Assembly (NCBI RefSeq): GCF_001815865.1
Contig: NZ_KV822210.1
Coordinates: forward strand, 118,138 to 182,137
Source: Abiotrophia sp. HMSC24B09
GTDB taxonomy: Bacteria; Bacillota; Bacilli; Lactobacillales; Aerococcaceae
Length of the DNA stretch: 64,000 nucleotides
Direction of reading: 5' to 3'
In this document: positions 61,303 to 64,000 of the stretch, one piece after another
Position numbering within the stretch: position 1 is the stretch's first letter
How the letters are laid out: each line of letters opens with the position of its first letter
Position numbers and translations under genes: made by a program
Notes under the pieces: generated by a model
The model's input: only the letters and a program-made list of their open reading frames with translations
Databases searched by the model: none
What the model was told of the DNA's origin: nothing

Positions 61303-61971
61303 ATGCCACAAGAGCAAGTGGCCTATCAAGTATCGGGCCATGGTCAGGCCAGATTATTTGAGTTGTATCTCTTTGTTAACCCCCTAGGGCAAGATTGCCG
61401 CAGAGTAGAGCGCGAACTCAGCCGTGCGATTAAGCAAATGCCGGCCAAGACGGATGTGCATATTCTCTGCTTCACCAGTCAACCTCTCATTGCCCGTTAC
61501 ATGATGCAGCTGGGTTATGAACCTCAGGACTTGCGTCATCGTAACGAGATTTTCCAGAAGATTTATTCTGCCACCTTGGCTTACCGGGCAGCGGGTCTGC
61601 AAGGCAAACGTCGTGGCCGTCAATACCTCTACGAAATGCAAAGTCGCATTAATTCTGATTTAGAACGGCTGACGGATGACTTTTTGGCCAACTTAGCCTG
61701 TGATATTGGCTTGGACTTGGCCCTCTTCGAGAGTGACCGACGTTCTCAATACGTCAAGGAACTCTACTATCGTGATCAAAAGATTGCGCTCGAGATGAAA
61801 GTACAAGATACACCGTCACTCATTATTTTTGAACAGTGTTCCGGGGACTCCGGCATCCTCTTACAAGGACCGATGGAGTGCCAACACATTCTGGAACAAG
61901 TGGACTTATTAATGGATAAAACATGCTGCCCTCGACCTACTCGGTTGAAGCTGGTCGCAACAAAAAAATAA
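61303..61971 (+). CDS. spxH: SpxH (YjbH) DsbA-family adaptor for ClpXP proteolysis of Spx
   Basis: A 222-residue protein of the YjbH/SpxH type: FELYLFVNPLGQDCRRVERE opens a DsbA-like thioredoxin fold, with the helical insert in the middle and VQDTPSLIIFEQ near the end. The CxxC of true DsbA proteins is reduced to one cysteine here, as in many SpxH adaptors. It presents the stress regulator Spx to ClpXP. GAGGAGGGAA precedes the ATG. In Bacillus it neighbours yjbK, as here. Confidence 0.88.
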   Translation: MPQEQVAYQVSGHGQARLFELYLFVNPLGQDCRRVERELSRAIKQMPAKTDVHILCFTSQPLIARYMMQLGYEPQDLRHRNEIFQKIYSATLAYRAAGLQGKRRGRQYLYEMQSRINSDLERLTDDFLANLACDIGLDLALFESDRRSQYVKELYYRDQKIALEMKVQDTPSLIIFEQCSGDSGILLQGPMECQHILEQVDLLMDKTCCPRPTRLKLVATKK

Positions 61972-61978
61972 TAAGAGA

Positions 61979-62011
61979 GAGGCTAGAACTTGGTTCTAGC
62001 CTCCTTTTTTT
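61979..62011 (+). terminator. terminator after spxH
   Basis: Perfect 11-bp stem GAGGCTAGAAC (61979-61989) with GTTCTAGCCTC (61993-62003), then seven T residues. Confidence 0.93.
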
Positions 62012-62195
62012 GGTGAAATGGAGTGGGGTAGCGTACTAATTAGGTAATTAAATGTGACAAAATATTCAAAAACAACAAGAATCCTAAACATTTCAGCAAG
62101 AATGTGCAAGAATTATTAGGGAGATTTTAGTAAAATAAAAGAGATATCTTCATATTCAAAGGAAGTGCCTTGCGTTATTTAAAGAGTTTAAGTGC

Positions 62196-62289
62196 AAAAA
62201 AATAGCACCGAATCGGTGCTCACTCAACAGAGTTGATTACGGATAAAACCTTATTTTAACGCGCTGTGTTGTGTTGAATGCTTATCAAC
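62196..62289 (-). ncRNA. tracrRNA of a type II CRISPR system
   Basis: Read on the minus strand, the RNA has an anti-repeat (about 62289-62255, ending GCGCGTTAAAATAAGG), a nexus (AAGG...ATCCGTAATCAA), a small middle stem (ACTC/GAGT around 62232-62219) and a terminator hairpin AGCACCG/CGGTGCT (62220-62204) with seven T residues (62202-62196). The segments follow the S. pyogenes tracrRNA order and share its GTTAAAATAAGG, ATCCGT and GCACCGA-TCGGTGC blocks. Predicted length is about 94 bases. It lies upstream of cas9 on the other strand. Confidence 0.92.
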
Positions 62290-62302
62290 AACATCATATT
62301 AG
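62274..62302 (+). promoter_or_regulatory. possible cas9 promoter
   Basis: TTGAAT (62274-62279) and TATTAG (62297-62302) with 17-base spacing lie 45 bases before cas9. They fall inside the anti-repeat and the tracrRNA -10, so the two promoters would overlap. Match to consensus is moderate. Confidence 0.35.
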
Positions 62303-62324
62303 CACATAATTTCTGAGAATGCAA
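62296..62324 (-). promoter_or_regulatory. tracrRNA promoter
   Basis: On the minus strand TTGCAT (62324-62319), a 17-base spacer and an extended -10 TGCTAATAT (TAATAT at 62301-62296). The predicted start is near 62289. Confidence 0.72.
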
Positions 62325-62346
62325 CTATAAATTTGGGGGAATTCAT

Positions 62347-64000
62347 ATGCGTAAAGAATATAGTATCGGATTAGATATCGGGACACATAGCGTAGGCTAT
62401 GCTGTGATTTATCATGATTTCACAGTTCCGGCCAAGAAAATGAAGGTCTTGGGAAATACGGACAAGAAACACATTAAGAAAAACTTGATTGGATCAGTAA
62501 CCTTCGATGAGGGAAGAACGGCTAGTGATCGACGCCTTAGTCGTGGTGCGCGCCGTCGCTATACACGTCGTGCCTACCGCCTTAATACATTGCAGCGTTT
62601 CTTCGATGAGCCCTTGAGTGCTGTTGATCCTAATTTCTTAGCTCGACTTAAGGAGAGCTTTTTGGTTGAAGGGGACAAACAGTATGCTAAGCATCCAATT
62701 TTTGCAAATGAGGCTCAAGAAAAAGCATATCATGAAAAATTTCCAACCATCTATCACCTTCGAAAATTCCTCGCAAATACTAAAGAACAAGCTGATTTGC
62801 GATTTGTTTATTTGGCATTAGCTCATATTATCAAGTATCGCGGGCATTTTCTCATTGATGGACAGCTGAATGCTGATAATACTTCAGTCAAGACAATCTT
62901 TAATCAATTTGCGCATGCCTATAATGAGGCCTTCGCCTTATCTCAGGATTTCGTTGCTATTTCAGAAGAACAGGGGATGAAGGTAGAGGAGATTCTAACC
63001 GACGTCAAATTAAGTAAATCTGGCAAGGTTGAAAAGACTTTAGAGCTATTTGAAGGTCAAGCACGTAATGGTAGATTAAAGCAGTTTTTATCACTTATTG
63101 TCGGAAATCAAGGAAACTTCAAAGGTCACCTACCTATTGAAGAAGATGCTAAGTTACAGTTTTCATCTGAAAAATATGATGAGGATTTAGAGAGCTTATT
63201 GGCTACAGTGGGGAATGATTTTAGTGATATCTTTGCACTGGCTCATAATGTCTATGATGCGATGCTGTTGTCAGGGATCTTATCGGGTGTGGACAGTGAA
63301 ACTAAGGCTAAGTTATCAGAGTCTATGGTGAAACGCTATGAGACTCACCAGCAAGATCTTGATGATTTTCAGGCCTTCATGAGATTACGCTGCACCGATA
63401 AAGAATATAAAGACATGTTTAAGAACCGCGAGGTAACAGGCTATGCTCAATACATTGAGGGAACCTTACCAAGTAAGTCTGGCTATACAAAGTGTGCAAG
63501 TCGCGCAGATTTTTATACCTATGTTAAGAAGGTCATTGAAGGCAGAGAAGGGGCTGAACCTTTCTTAGAAAAAATCAGTCAAGATCGCTTCCTACTTAAG
63601 CAACGTACTTTTGAGAACGGTGCAATTCCTCATCAAATTCAGTTGAAAGAACTAGAAGAAATTATTGACAATCAAGGACAATATTATCCTTTTCTGCTAG
63701 AAAACAGAGACAAACTTAAGGCTATTCTAACCTTCAGAATACCATACTATGTTGGGCCTTTAGCCAAGCATAAGAAGTATAGCGACTTTGCTTGGCTTGA
63801 ACGAAAGTCAGATCAAGCGATTACTCCTTGGAATATTCATGAAGTCATCGATGTGGACCAAACAGAAGAAAAATTCATTGAGCGGATGACAAATTTTGAC
63901 ACCTATTTACCTACCGAATCTGTATTGCCAAAACACAGTTTAATCTATGAACAATATATGATATTCAATGAGTTAACGAAGGTCCGATATGTATCCGATC
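62347..64000 (+). CDS. cas9: CRISPR-associated endonuclease Cas9 (N-terminal part, cut by window end)
   Basis: The first 551 codons of a Cas9 of the SpCas9 type. RuvC-I IGLDIGTHSVGYAV carries Asp10. Residues 1-80 align with SpCas9 without a gap, and the bridge-helix arginines R63, R66, R69-71, R74, R75 and R78 are all present. Later blocks (HPIFANE, PTIYHLRK, YLALAHIIKYRGHFLI, LLKQRTFENGAIPHQI, ILTFRIPYYVGPLA, WNIHEV, FIERMTNFD, VLPKHSLIYE) match the REC lobe. The frame is open to the end. HNH, RuvC-II/III and PAM domains lie outside. GGGGGA precedes the ATG. Subtype II-A is likely. Confidence 0.97.
   Translation, partial: MRKEYSIGLDIGTHSVGYAVIYHDFTVPAKKMKVLGNTDKKHIKKNLIGSVTFDEGRTASDRRLSRGARRRYTRRAYRLNTLQRFFDEPLSAVDPNFLARLKESFLVEGDKQYAKHPIFANEAQEKAYHEKFPTIYHLRKFLANTKEQADLRFVYLALAHIIKYRGHFLIDGQLNADNTSVKTIFNQFAHAYNEAFALSQDFVAISEEQGMKVEEILTDVKLSKSGKVEKTLELFEGQARNGRLKQFLSLIVGNQGNFKGHLPIEEDAKLQFSSEKYDEDLESLLATVGNDFSDIFALAHNVYDAMLLSGILSGVDSETKAKLSESMVKRYETHQQDLDDFQAFMRLRCTDKEYKDMFKNREVTGYAQYIEGTLPSKSGYTKCASRADFYTYVKKVIEGREGAEPFLEKISQDRFLLKQRTFENGAIPHQIQLKELEEIIDNQGQYYPFLLENRDKLKAILTFRIPYYVGPLAKHKKYSDFAWLERKSDQAITPWNIHEVIDVDQTEEKFIERMTNFDTYLPTESVLPKHSLIYEQYMIFNELTKVRYVSD

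Noticed and set aside
62012..62346. CRISPR array
   Set aside because: Only one anti-repeat copy is present, with tracrRNA features; no repeat-spacer series occurs in the window.
1..64000. Insertion sequences, integrases, tRNA or rRNA genes
   Set aside because: I looked for transposase or integrase motifs, terminal repeats with target duplications, and cloverleaf patterns, and saw none that held up.

Overview
The window looks like the chromosome of a low- to moderate-GC Firmicute of the order Lactobacillales. Evidence: cdaA-cdaR-glmM order, relQ-nadK-rluD order, spxH, a Lac-family and two other sugar PTS systems, type 2 galT, CoiA, PepF, and a Cas9/tracrRNA pair very like that of Streptococcus pyogenes. 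An Aerococcaceae/Abiotrophia-like host is my best guess by feel, not a proven call. No rRNA, tRNA, transposase or integrase is visible.

Layout. 1-7.5 kb: housekeeping (c-di-AMP regulator, glmM, rRNA methyltransferase, RelQ, NAD kinase, a thioredoxin-like lipoprotein, a pseudouridine synthase, a CBS-domain protein). 7.7-16.2 kb: CNNM-type CBS membrane protein, a small P-loop kinase, a gene-poor stretch with two strong terminators and tiny open frames (9.7-10.3 kb), queH, GNAT, Gfo/Idh/MocA oxidoreductase, a HAD-aminoglycoside-kinase-like fusion and a ClC antiporter. 16.2-20.7 kb: amino-acid permease, GH36-like glycosidase and AraC regulator. 21-24.4 kb: an island of unknown membrane proteins that share one four-helix unit, with one decayed copy. 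24.6-33.1 kb: RpiR, a TIM-barrel protein of unknown function, a ROK repressor and a divergent Lac-type PTS operon with GH35 beta-galactosidase and aldo/keto reductase, carrying a cre site and a leader hairpin. 33.2-37.3 kb: GT1 glycosyltransferase, PotD-like protein and amidohydrolase. 37.4-41.4 kb: a LicT-type antiterminator operon with its own antiterminator/terminator leader, a galactitol-type PTS and a RhaD-like aldolase. 41.6-48 kb: PRD regulator, fructose-type PTS, class II aldolase, D-lyxose isomerase-like cupin and xylulokinase. 48-55.6 kb: CoiA, PepF, a three-gene glycoconjugate cassette and an aminotransferase. 55.6-58.4 kb: galKT on the minus strand. 58.5-62 kb: two CorA paralogues, CYTH protein, two repeated hairpins and SpxH. 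62.2-64 kb: tracrRNA (minus) and the first 551 codons of cas9 (plus), cut by the window end.

How it works together. Much of the window is about taking in and breaking down sugars from glycans: alpha- and beta-linked galactosides are trimmed by the GH36- and GH35-type enzymes, galactose goes through GalK/GalT, and two further PTS operons end in aldolases that cleave sugar phosphates. Control signals visible in the sequence are a consensus cre overlapping a consensus promoter, a RAT-terminator leader, a leader hairpin and a perfect 22-bp palindrome.

The most interesting items are the four-helix membrane-protein family, the two PTS-aldolase operons whose substrates cannot be named from the sequence, and the compact tracrRNA/cas9 divergent control region. 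Coordinates of starts were chosen by Shine-Dalgarno spacing; no similarity search was run, so family names rest on motif recognition.
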